Below are positions 1-5,541 of a stretch of 6,660 nucleotides of DNA, piece after piece. The first letter of the stretch is position 1, and the number at the start of each line of letters is the position of its first letter. The position numbers were made by a program, and so were the translations under genes. The DNA is from an uncultured Clostridium sp. Its GTDB lineage: Bacteria; Bacillota_A; Clostridia; TANB77; CAG-508. The stretch covers positions 1 to 6,660 of the forward strand of contig CAMLYR010000083.1 in NCBI GenBank assembly GCA_946491915.1, written 5' to 3'. The notes beneath the pieces were generated by a model. That model worked only from the letters and a program-made list of their open reading frames with translations, did not search any database and was not told the origin of the DNA.

Positions 1-1547
1 GTTCAATGCCTTTTGCACAATGGCATTATCCATTTGAAAATAAAGAAATGTTTGACAACAACTTCCCAGCACAATTCATTTCAGAGGCAGTTGACCAAAC
101 AAGAGGATGGTTCTATACATTAACAGCAGTAGGAACAGCATTATTTAATAGATCACCATTTGAAAACTGTGTGGTTTTAGGCCATGTTCTAGATGAAAAA
201 GGACAAAAAATGTCTAAATCAAAAGGAAATGGTGTAGACCCAATGGAATTATTAAATACAGTTGGTGCAGATGCAACAAGATGGCATTTCTATACATGTA
301 GTGCCCCATGGTTACCAACAAGACTATCATTAGATAATGTAAAAGAAACACAAAGAGGATTTTTAAGTACTTTATGGAATGTATATTCTTTCTATGTGTT
401 ATATGCAGAAATAGACCAATTTAATCCATTAAAATATAAAGATTTCAAAATTACAAATATCATGGACAAATGGATTATTTCTAAATTAAATACATTAATT
501 AAAGATGTTGATAACAAATTAGATAGCTATGACATTACAGGAGCAGCATTAGAAATAGAAGAATTTACAGACAGTTTATCAAATTGGTATGTTAGAAGAA
601 ACAGAGAGAGATTCTGGAACCAAGGATTAAATGATGAAAAAATTGGAGCTTATGTAACACTATATAAAGTATTAGTAGACTTATGCAAAGTATCAGCACC
701 ATTTGTACCATTTATGACAGAAGAAATCTACCAAAACTTAGTTGTTGGTTTAGACAAAACAGCACCTGAAAGCATCCATTTATGTTCATGGCCAGAAATC
801 GATGAAAACGTAATCGATAAAGACTTAGAAAAAGAAATGGACTTAGCATACAGAATAGTAAAACTAGGAAGAAGTGCAAGAAACTCTGTAAATATCAAGA
901 ACAGACAACCACTATCAGAAATGTTAATCTCAATAGATACACTTCCAGAATACTATGCAGATATTGTTAAAGAAGAATTAAATGTTAAAGAAGTTGTATT
1001 AGGAGCAGAAATGTCTAAATATGTAAACTTCGAAATCAAACCAAATTTACCAGTCTTAGGAAAAGAATATGGTAGACTAATACCAAAAATCAAAGAAGCA
1101 ATTGCAAAGAAAAATCAAATGGACTTAGCAAACACTGTAAAAAATGGTGGAGTAGAATATATTGAAATCGATGACACACAAATTGGATTAAATGCAGAAA
1201 ATCTATTAGTCACTATGCAAGGTAAAGCTGGATTTGCCTTCAGTGGAGAAGGAGAAATCGGTGTTGTATTAGACACAACCATCACACCAGAACTAGCAGA
1301 AGAAGGTGTCTTAAGAGAAGTATTATCAAAAGTACAAAACATGAGAAAAGACAGTGGATTTGAAGTATTAGACAGAATCAATCTATATGTAGCAGAAAAT
1401 GAAAAAGTAGAAGCTGTTATCAAAAAATACGAAGAAACCATCAAACATGACACATTAGCAGACAATATCTTCTATGACAAAGAAGAAAGAAATTATACAG
1501 ATACAAACATCAATGGAGAGAATTTGAAGATTGATGTGGAACGTTAG
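1..1547 (+). CDS. ileS: Isoleucyl-tRNA synthetase, C-terminal half (5' partial)
   Basis: Cytoplasmic class I aminoacyl-tRNA synthetase that charges tRNA-Ile. The frame is open from the window edge, so about 514 residues of a protein normally near 1,030-1,050 aa are present; the HIGH motif and editing domain lie upstream. Counting from the ATG at base 6, [10 protein letters not shown] is at residues 30-39, the KMSKS loop ([10 protein letters not shown]) at 66-75, the anticodon-binding helical domain runs from about 110 to 260 with [13 protein letters not shown] at 192-204, and the tail contains [12 protein letters not shown] at 292-303. The [10 protein letters not shown] form, the absence of the C-terminal CxxC zinc motif and the long DUF5915-like tail mark the eukaryote-like type 2 IleRS. 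Family knowledge links that type to reduced mupirocin sensitivity. The last codons (GTG GAA CGT TAG) lie in the left inverted repeat of the adjacent mobile element, so the extreme C-terminus may not be native. The identification is very secure. Confidence 0.97.
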   Translation, partial: SMPFAQWHYPFENKEMFDNNFPAQFISEAVDQTRGWFYTLTAVGTALFNRSPFENCVVLGHVLDEKGQKMSKSKGNGVDPMELLNTVGADATRWHFYTCSAPWLPTRLSLDNVKETQRGFLSTLWNVYSFYVLYAEIDQFNPLKYKDFKITNIMDKWIISKLNTLIKDVDNKLDSYDITGAALEIEEFTDSLSNWYVRRNRERFWNQGLNDEKIGAYVTLYKVLVDLCKVSAPFVPFMTEEIYQNLVVGLDKTAPESIHLCSWPEIDENVIDKDLEKEMDLAYRIVKLGRSARNSVNIKNRQPLSEMLISIDTLPEYYADIVKEELNVKEVVLGAEMSKYVNFEIKPNLPVLGKEYGRLIPKIKEAIAKKNQMDLANTVKNGGVEYIEIDDTQIGLNAENLLVTMQGKAGFAFSGEGEIGVVLDTTITPELAEEGVLREVLSKVQNMRKDSGFEVLDRINLYVAENEKVEAVIKKYEETIKHDTLADNIFYDKEERNYTDTNINGENLKIDVER

Positions 1548-1591
1548 GGACGTGCCAAATCGTTTCAAAATGGAACGAAAGTGACAGACCT
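1537..1591 (+). repeat. Left 55-bp inverted repeat of the RAYT element
   Basis: Matches the reverse complement of 2720-2774 with no gaps and two mismatches (bases 1573 and 1582). It begins inside ileS and supplies that gene's TAG stop (1545-1547), whose G is the first base of GGGAC at 1547-1551. An internal palindrome (CGTTTCA at 1561-1567, loop AAA, TGGAACG at 1571-1577) has one T-G pair caused by the mismatch at 1573. The second mismatch turns the second GGGAC motif into GTGAC (1581-1585). This copy therefore looks slightly decayed compared with the right one. Confidence 0.93.
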
Positions 1592-1643
1592 AAAGAAAAA
1601 TTTGGTTATATAATTGAAATTGGCAAAAGAATGAATAAAATTG

Positions 1644-1692
1644 AAAAGGATATATCTAAAAAATGCAAATATTTGTATAGGTATATCCTTTT
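1644..1692 (+). terminator. Terminator-like hairpin behind ileS, inside the element
   Basis: An 11-bp perfect stem, AAAAGGATATA (1644-1654) with TATATCCTTTT (1682-1692). It extends inward to about 15 bp through a G-T pair (1655/1681), and a small CAAAT/ATTTG palindrome sits in the loop. The right arm runs into TTTTATTTT, giving a U-rich tail. On the other strand the left arm is followed by a T-rich stretch as well, so it may act in both directions. It would stop ileS transcription before the transposase promoter. The stem is AT-rich, so the strength is uncertain. Confidence 0.6.
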
Positions 1693-1699
1693 ATTTTCA

Positions 1700-1728
1700 T
1701 TGACAAATGGAAAAAAATGTAATAATAT
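1700..1728 (+). promoter_or_regulatory. Promoter of the transposase gene
   Basis: A perfect -35 box TTGACA (1700-1705), a 17-base spacer and a -10 box TAATAT (1723-1728) form a strong housekeeping-sigma promoter. Transcription should start near 1735, giving a leader of about 65 bases. The leader contains a 6-bp hairpin (TGGTAA 1755-1760 with TTACCA 1769-1774) ahead of the ribosome binding site AGAGGAGA (1790-1797). Confidence 0.72.
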
Positions 1729-1801
1729 GTTAAATATAGTTATGTAATCGAATATGGTAATTAAAGTTTTACCAAAATAATTTTATTTCAGAGGAGAATT
1801 T

Positions 1802-2557
1802 ATGTCTAGAATCGCAAGAAATCAAATGGAAACCACTTTTTTTCATAATATGACACAAGGAATAAACAAAGAATATATTTTTGAAGAAAACAGATGCAAA
1901 AAGAAGTATATGGAATTATTACAAAAAGAAGCAAATGAGCTCAATATAAATCTAATTGCTTTTACAATCATGGATAATCATGCACATATATTACTGTATA
2001 CTGAAAATATAAACAATATGAGTTTGTTTATGAAAAAAATTAACGGAAAATTTGCAATGTATTATAATTATATAAATAAAAGAGTAGGAATTGTTTTTAG
2101 AAATCGATATAAAAGTCAACCAATATTAAGTGAAAAGCAATTATTAAATTGTATCAGATATATTTTTAATAATCCTGTTAGAGCCAAAATTGTTTTTAGT
2201 CCTGAACAATATGTTTATTCTAACTTTAAAGATTTTCAAGTCAATCAAATATCAGAGATTTCATTAGATAAAATTTATAAAAATATTAATAATTCGATTG
2301 ATTTTCCAAATGTAAAAAATCAAAAAATAATAGCAGAAGCAGAATTTTTAGATACGTTTGAGGATACAGAAATATTTATTAAAGAATTAATAAAAAATTA
2401 TGAAAAAGAAAAGGACTTAATGATATGTAAAAATACAGAGGAAATGAAAAAGATTGTACAATATGTAAAAGAAAATACAAATATATCGCATAAGTTTTTG
2501 GCAGATATATTACATATATCTAAAACAACAATTAGTCGATATATAAAAGGTGAATGA
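1802..2557 (+). CDS. REP-associated tyrosine transposase (Y1/HUH family) with C-terminal HTH
   Basis: A 251-residue protein of the Y1_Tnp (IS200-like) superfamily, RAYT branch. These are single-strand DNA endonucleases that cut and join at hairpin-containing sites through a 5'-phosphotyrosine. Visible motifs are the N-terminal SRIAR and TQGINKEYIF (residues 2-6 and 18-27), the metal-binding His-hydrophobic-His block NHAHILL (59-65, H60 and H62), VFRNRYKSQP (98-107), and RYIFNNPVRA (119-128), whose Y120 is the likely catalytic tyrosine. The core ends near 145. A linker and then an HTH-like segment (about 220-249, ISHKFLADILHISKTTISRY) follow, making the protein longer than minimal RAYTs. The ATG at 1802 follows AGAGGAGA at 1790-1797. 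The frame is intact with all catalytic residues, so the enzyme may be active. The flanking inverted repeats with internal palindromes are its probable substrate; this is inference. Confidence 0.92.
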   Translation: MSRIARNQMETTFFHNMTQGINKEYIFEENRCKKKYMELLQKEANELNINLIAFTIMDNHAHILLYTENINNMSLFMKKINGKFAMYYNYINKRVGIVFRNRYKSQPILSEKQLLNCIRYIFNNPVRAKIVFSPEQYVYSNFKDFQVNQISEISLDKIYKNINNSIDFPNVKNQKIIAEAEFLDTFEDTEIFIKELIKNYEKEKDLMICKNTEEMKKIVQYVKENTNISHKFLADILHISKTTISRYIKGE

Positions 2558-2561
2558 TAAA

Positions 2562-2605
2562 ATTACAACATTATAATTTTTTATTAAACTTTATAATGTT
2601 GTAGT
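2562..2605 (+). repeat. Hairpin directly after the transposase stop
   Basis: A 15-bp stem (2562-2576 with 2591-2605) with one T-G pair (2563/2604) and a 14-base T-rich loop, starting five bases after the transposase TGA. It could end the transposase transcript. However, the bases after the right arm are A-rich rather than T-rich, so it is not a classical intrinsic terminator on the plus strand. It may instead stabilise the mRNA 3' end or be a recognition hairpin. Confidence 0.55.
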
Positions 2606-2621
2606 AAAAACAAAACAAGTG

Positions 2622-2664
2622 ATACTTTTATGACAAAAAACTCTTAATTTGTCATAAAAAGTAT
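2622..2664 (+). repeat. Second hairpin between transposase and right repeat
   Basis: ATACTTTTATGACAAA (2622-2637) pairs with TTTGTCATAAAAAGTAT (2648-2664) with a single bulged base, leaving a 10-base loop. Neither arm is followed by a good T-run on the plus strand. The right arm runs straight into the -35 box of the outward promoter, so pairing or protein binding here could affect that promoter. Its role is unknown. Confidence 0.55.
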
Positions 2665-2692
2665 TGTAAAAGAATTAATTAAATATTATAAT
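2664..2692 (+). promoter_or_regulatory. Outward-facing promoter for the ABC transporter operon
   Basis: A consensus -10 box TATAAT (2687-2692) lies 17 bases after TTGTAA (2664-2669; four of six match TTGACA). The predicted start is near 2699, giving a leader of about 90 bases that contains the whole right inverted repeat, including its CGTTTCA/TGAAACG hairpin, just before the ribosome binding site of the ABC ATPase. It lies inside the mobile element and is the only good promoter visible upstream of the transporter genes. Confidence 0.6.
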
Positions 2693-2719
2693 ACATAAGA
2701 ATTAAAGATAAAAAGAACG

Positions 2720-2774
2720 AGGTCTGTCCCTTTCGTTTCATTTTGAAACGATTTGGCACGTCCCTAACGTTCCA
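2720..2774 (-). repeat. Right 55-bp inverted repeat of the RAYT element
   Basis: Reverse complement of the left repeat (1537-1591) at 53 of 55 positions. The internal palindrome is perfect: CGTTTCA (2734-2740), loop TTT, TGAAACG (2744-2750). On the minus strand it lies between GGGACGTGCC and GGGACAGACC, giving a REP-like unit with two GGGAC direct motifs. It ends at base 2774, the first base of the AAAGGAGG Shine-Dalgarno (2774-2781) of the ABC ATPase gene. It appears to be the better preserved of the two ends. Confidence 0.93.
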
Positions 2775-2788
2775 AAGGAGGATAAAAG

Positions 2789-3679
2789 ATGGGATTAAAA
2801 CTGGAAAATGTTTCTAAGAAGTTTGTTGGAAAACAAGCAGTAGATAATATTTCATTTGAAGTAGATAAACCTGGTGTATTTGGATTACTTGGTACAAATG
2901 GTGCTGGTAAAACAACAACCATTAGAATGCTTCTTGGAATTATCAAAAAAGATACAGGTGAAATTACCTGGAATGGAAAAAAAGTTGAAAGAAAGAGTGT
3001 GAATTTTGGATATTTACCAGAAGAAAGAGGTGTTTATCCAAAAACAAAAATATATGATCAATTGATGTATTTTGCAAAATTAAAAGGTATGAATCAAAAA
3101 GATGCAGATGCAGCAATTAAAAAATGGGCAAAGGTTTTGAAGGTAGAAGAATATATACCAATGCCTGCTGAAAAGTTATCAAAAGGAAATCAACAAAAGA
3201 TTCAATTTATGACAGCCATTATTCATGATCCAGAGCTAATTGTGTTAGATGAACCATTTAGTGGATTAGACCCAGTAAATTCTGAAATCTTAAAAAATGT
3301 TATTATTGATTTAGTAAAGATGGGAAAATATATTATTATGTCTAGTCATCAAATGGCATCTATTGAAGAATTTTGTACAGACATTTTGATATTAAATAAA
3401 GGAAAAACTGTTTTAAAAGGAAATTTAAAAGAAATTAAGGAACAATATAAGGCAAATCGATTAGAATTGTCAACTGATAAAAATATTGACGAATATATTA
3501 AAGAATTCAATATGGAGATAGAGTTTTCTAAAAATAATGAATATTCTATTAAAATTGATTCTGAAGAAAAAGCTCACCAATTGCTAGAAAAGTTGGTTAC
3601 AGATCATATAGAAGTAGATAAGTTTGAAATTAAGAAACCAACATTAAATGATATTTTTATTGAAAAGGTGGGTGAATAA
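2789..3679 (+). CDS. ABC transporter ATP-binding protein, NatA/YhaQ type
   Basis: The cytoplasmic ATPase subunit (296 aa) of a two-component ABC transporter, driving the permease encoded next. The motifs are complete: Walker A GTNGAGKT (residues 35-42, K41), a Q-loop region GYLPEERGVYP (74-84) of the form seen in NatA/YhaQ-like exporters, signature LSKGNQQK (130-137), Walker B LIVLDE (150-155, with E155 catalytic), D-loop SGLD (158-161) and H-loop H187. Residues from about 212 to the end form the DUF4162-like tail typical of this group. The ATG is set by AAAGGAGG at 2774-2781 with a 7-base gap. Relatives are linked to sodium export or drug and peptide resistance, but the substrate cannot be read from the sequence. 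The likely promoter lies within the upstream mobile element. Confidence 0.95.
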   Translation: MGLKLENVSKKFVGKQAVDNISFEVDKPGVFGLLGTNGAGKTTTIRMLLGIIKKDTGEITWNGKKVERKSVNFGYLPEERGVYPKTKIYDQLMYFAKLKGMNQKDADAAIKKWAKVLKVEEYIPMPAEKLSKGNQQKIQFMTAIIHDPELIVLDEPFSGLDPVNSEILKNVIIDLVKMGKYIIMSSHQMASIEEFCTDILILNKGKTVLKGNLKEIKEQYKANRLELSTDKNIDEYIKEFNMEIEFSKNNEYSIKIDSEEKAHQLLEKLVTDHIEVDKFEIKKPTLNDIFIEKVGE

Positions 3680-3680
3680 T

Positions 3681-4925
3681 ATGAGAGATTTAAAAACAGT
3701 TATTGCATTTACAATCAAAGATATGGCAAAAAGAAAATCTTTTATCATATCAACATTAATTATTTTAGTATTAATTGTTATAGGAATCAACATTCCGAAT
3801 ATTATGGAAGCAATTACCGGAGATAATCAAAATGCGGGAGAAACAAAAATATTAATTGTAGATAGTACCAATTTATTTGAAGGAACATTACAAAGCATTA
3901 ATCAAATGGATTTAGGATATAATGTTCAAGTTGCCAATAACGAAGTTTCTTTTGATGATATTAAAAGTAGAATAGAAAATAATGATATAAATGAAGCCAT
4001 GATTATTGAACAAAAAGAAGATGGAACATATAAATTAAGATATATTGTAGAAAATATGACACAAGTAGCTTCTGCTCCCGAGGATTTAATAAATGCATTA
4101 AATACACTATATACAAATTTACAAATTTCAAAATTGGGATTGACACAAGAACAAATGGCAAGTTTATCTCCAAATTTTGAATTTACAATTGAACAAACAG
4201 AAGAGCAAGAAGTCAGTGGAAACTTATTTGTTATTATGATGTTATCTATTGTTTTATTCTATGCAATCTATTTCTGTGCATATCAAGTATCAAGTTCTAT
4301 TACCACAGAAAAGACCTCAAAAATTATGGAAACATTGGTAACATCAACATCACCAAGAACGATTGTATTAGGTAAAACCATAGGAATTGGTATTGTAGGA
4401 TTAATACAAATATGTGTGATTGTAGGTGTAGCATTGATATCTGCGAAAGTATTTTTAGATCCAGAATTGCTAAATGCTGTTTTAGATATGTCAATGATGA
4501 CACCATATTTAGGAATCATGACAATAGTATACTTTATCTTAGGATATTTTGCATATGCTTTACTATATGCTCTAACAGGTTCAACAGTAAGCAAACCAGA
4601 AGATATACAATCAGCTAATACGCCTGTTGCTATACTTGCAGTGGTTGGATTCTATCTATCATATTTTACTATGATGAATCCAACAAGTGAATTAAACCAA
4701 TTTGCAGCCATTTTCCCAATTTCATCACCCTTTTGTATGCCATTTAGAATTATGATGGGAATTGCATCAACTTCAGAAATTATATTATCAATTGTAGTAT
4801 TGGTGATTACAATATTAATTATTGCACAAGTTGCTATTAAGATTTATTCAAATGCCATATTAAATTATGGAAATAGAATGACATTTAAGGATATTGTAAA
4901 AGTATATAGAGATAAAAATAATTAA
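3681..4925 (+). CDS. ABC-2 type permease, NatB/YhaP family
   Basis: The membrane subunit (414 aa) paired with the preceding ATPase; the gap is one base, indicating translational coupling. I start it at the ATG at 3681 (MRDLKTVIAF), preceded by AAGGTGGGTG in the end of the ATPase gene. An in-frame ATG at 3648 would overlap the ATPase and has no such site. The layout is that of ABC-2 exporters: TM1 about residues 21-41, an external domain about 45-178, then five hydrophobic segments at about 181-203, 228-256, 276-298, 315-332 and 366-388. The cytoplasmic loop after TM2 carries SSSITTEKTSKIMETLVTS (204-222), matching the conserved NatB-type coupling region that contacts the ATPase. The substrate is unknown; sodium or toxic-compound export is the family precedent. 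Both TM ends and family assignment are by eye. Confidence 0.92.
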   Translation: MRDLKTVIAFTIKDMAKRKSFIISTLIILVLIVIGINIPNIMEAITGDNQNAGETKILIVDSTNLFEGTLQSINQMDLGYNVQVANNEVSFDDIKSRIENNDINEAMIIEQKEDGTYKLRYIVENMTQVASAPEDLINALNTLYTNLQISKLGLTQEQMASLSPNFEFTIEQTEEQEVSGNLFVIMMLSIVLFYAIYFCAYQVSSSITTEKTSKIMETLVTSTSPRTIVLGKTIGIGIVGLIQICVIVGVALISAKVFLDPELLNAVLDMSMMTPYLGIMTIVYFILGYFAYALLYALTGSTVSKPEDIQSANTPVAILAVVGFYLSYFTMMNPTSELNQFAAIFPISSPFCMPFRIMMGIASTSEIILSIVVLVITILIIAQVAIKIYSNAILNYGNRMTFKDIVKVYRDKNN

Positions 4926-4958
4926 AAGAAATAAATGTCATTGAAAAGTAAATAAAGA

Positions 4959-4987
4959 TTGACAAATTTGATCTAGCAGTATATAAA
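4959..4987 (+). promoter_or_regulatory. Promoter of the DUF3006-MBL unit
   Basis: A perfect TTGACA (4959-4964), a 17-base spacer and TATAAA (4982-4987) predict transcription from about 4994, giving a leader of about 67 bases before the TTG start of the DUF3006 gene. The spacer's 3' part and the -10 box lie inside the left arm of a 20-bp perfect inverted repeat (4971-5018), and the predicted start falls in its loop, so the palindrome may be an operator. Confidence 0.68.
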
Positions 4988-5018
4988 TAAGGTAAAGATT
5001 ATTTATATACTGCTAGAT
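4971..5018 (+). repeat. 20-bp perfect inverted repeat: possible operator or terminator
   Basis: The left arm 4971-4990 (beginning ATCTAGCAG) and the right arm 4999-5018 (ending CTGCTAGAT) are perfectly complementary over 20 bp, with loop GGTAAAGA. As RNA from the permease gene 46 bases upstream it would be a strong hairpin and could end the ABC transcript, although only ATTTT follows. As DNA it overlaps the -10 box of the next promoter, which fits a repressor site. Both uses are possible; RNA initiated at the local promoter would carry only the right arm. Confidence 0.75.
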
Positions 5019-5020
5019 AT

Positions 5021-5046
5021 TTTAAAATAATATACATTATTTTAAA
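5021..5046 (+). repeat. AT-only hairpin touching the DUF3006 ribosome binding site
   Basis: An 11-bp perfect stem of only A and T (5021-5031 with 5036-5046, loop ATAC). Its right arm ends in the AAA of AAAGGAGGT (5044-5052), the Shine-Dalgarno of the DUF3006 gene. It could slightly mask or position the ribosome binding site. AT-only stems arise easily by chance in such a genome, so a function is only possible. Confidence 0.4.
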
Positions 5047-5060
5047 GGAGGTAAGTATTA

Positions 5061-5390
5061 TTGGATTTAGAAATATTTAATCAAATACAAGAAAAGGTTA
5101 CAGATATGAAAAACGAAATAAAACAAAATACCACTTCAGAAGAGATGGAATTAGCAAAAAAATTGGATGCAATAGAAGAATATTCTGTGGATAGATTTGA
5201 AGGGGAATATGCTGTATTAGAGAACAGGAAGACAAATGAAATAAAAAATGTAAAAAAAGATATGTTACCAGAAAATATAAAAGAGGGAAGTATTTTGCAA
5301 TATGTTAATGGAAAATATACATATAATGAAGAATTAACAAAAGAAGAAACCAATAGAATTCAAGAAAAGATGAATAAATTATGGAATTAA
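5061..5390 (+). CDS. DUF3006 domain protein
   Basis: A 109-residue soluble protein, no signal peptide or membrane segment visible. The first ~42 residues are charged and probably helical (EIFNQIQEKVTDMKNEIKQ). The rest matches the DUF3006 pattern: YSVDRFEGEYAVLE (about residues 46-59), then KKDMLPENIKEGSIL (about 70-84) and a lysine/glutamate-rich end. The start is TTG at 5061, fixed by AAAGGAGGT at 5044-5052 with an 8-base gap. No ATG in the frame lies upstream of the domain at comparable spacing. DUF3006 genes are often found beside ComEC-like MBL hydrolases in Firmicutes, as here, suggesting a joint but unknown role. The N-terminal extension is longer than in minimal DUF3006 proteins, which consist of little more than the domain. 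Confidence 0.8.
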   Translation: MDLEIFNQIQEKVTDMKNEIKQNTTSEEMELAKKLDAIEEYSVDRFEGEYAVLENRKTNEIKNVKKDMLPENIKEGSILQYVNGKYTYNEELTKEETNRIQEKMNKLWN

Positions 5391-5541
5391 GATAACGGAT
5401 TTTATAAAAGAGATAAAAAATGTAAAAGATGTAAAAGATACAAAAAACGTATCCCTAAGAAAATTGCTTAATATTAGTTGAAAAATTGTATGAATAGGCG
5501 CACAACAGAAGATATATGTGAAAAATGGAGGAGGACAAAAG
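5391..5541 (+). other. Spacer between the DUF3006 and MBL genes
   Basis: 151 bases with no gene. It contains a tandem 9-base repeat (ATGTAAAAG twice from about 5419, then a degenerate third copy) and a weak GATAC/GTATC hairpin. I see no convincing promoter or terminator, so the two genes are probably transcribed together. Confidence 0.5.

Larger units (their letters stand above)
1537..2774 (+). mobile_element. RAYT-type (Y1 HUH transposase) element with 55-bp inverted ends
   Basis: A 1,238-bp unit bounded by near-perfect 55-bp inverted repeats (1537-1591 and 2720-2774) with a single Y1 transposase gene inside. In order it holds the left repeat, a terminator-like hairpin (1644-1692), a promoter (1700-1728), the transposase (1802-2557), two hairpins (2562-2605 and 2622-2664), a promoter facing out to the right (2664-2692), and the right repeat. 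Each repeat contains a small internal palindrome flanked by GGGAC motifs, resembling the REP hairpins that RAYT transposases act on. I see no target-site duplication, as expected for HUH enzymes. The outer boundaries are inferred from where the inverted-repeat symmetry stops (base 1536 does not pair with 2775). The real mobile unit could be shorter or longer. Confidence 0.8.

Noticed and set aside
1115..1465. Minus-strand open frame within ileS
   Set aside because: It is a shadow of the ileS coding sequence with no ribosome binding site or recognisable protein; the same holds for the other antisense frames at 2764-2946, 4283-4594, 5081-5353 and 5379-5678.
3648..3680. Upstream ATG for the permease
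   Set aside because: It would overlap the ATPase gene by 32 bases and lacks a ribosome binding site; the ATG at 3681 has one and fits NatB-type N-termini.
5518..5541. Upstream ATG for the MBL protein
   Set aside because: It would read through the GGAGGAGG site, which is ideally placed for the ATG at 5542.
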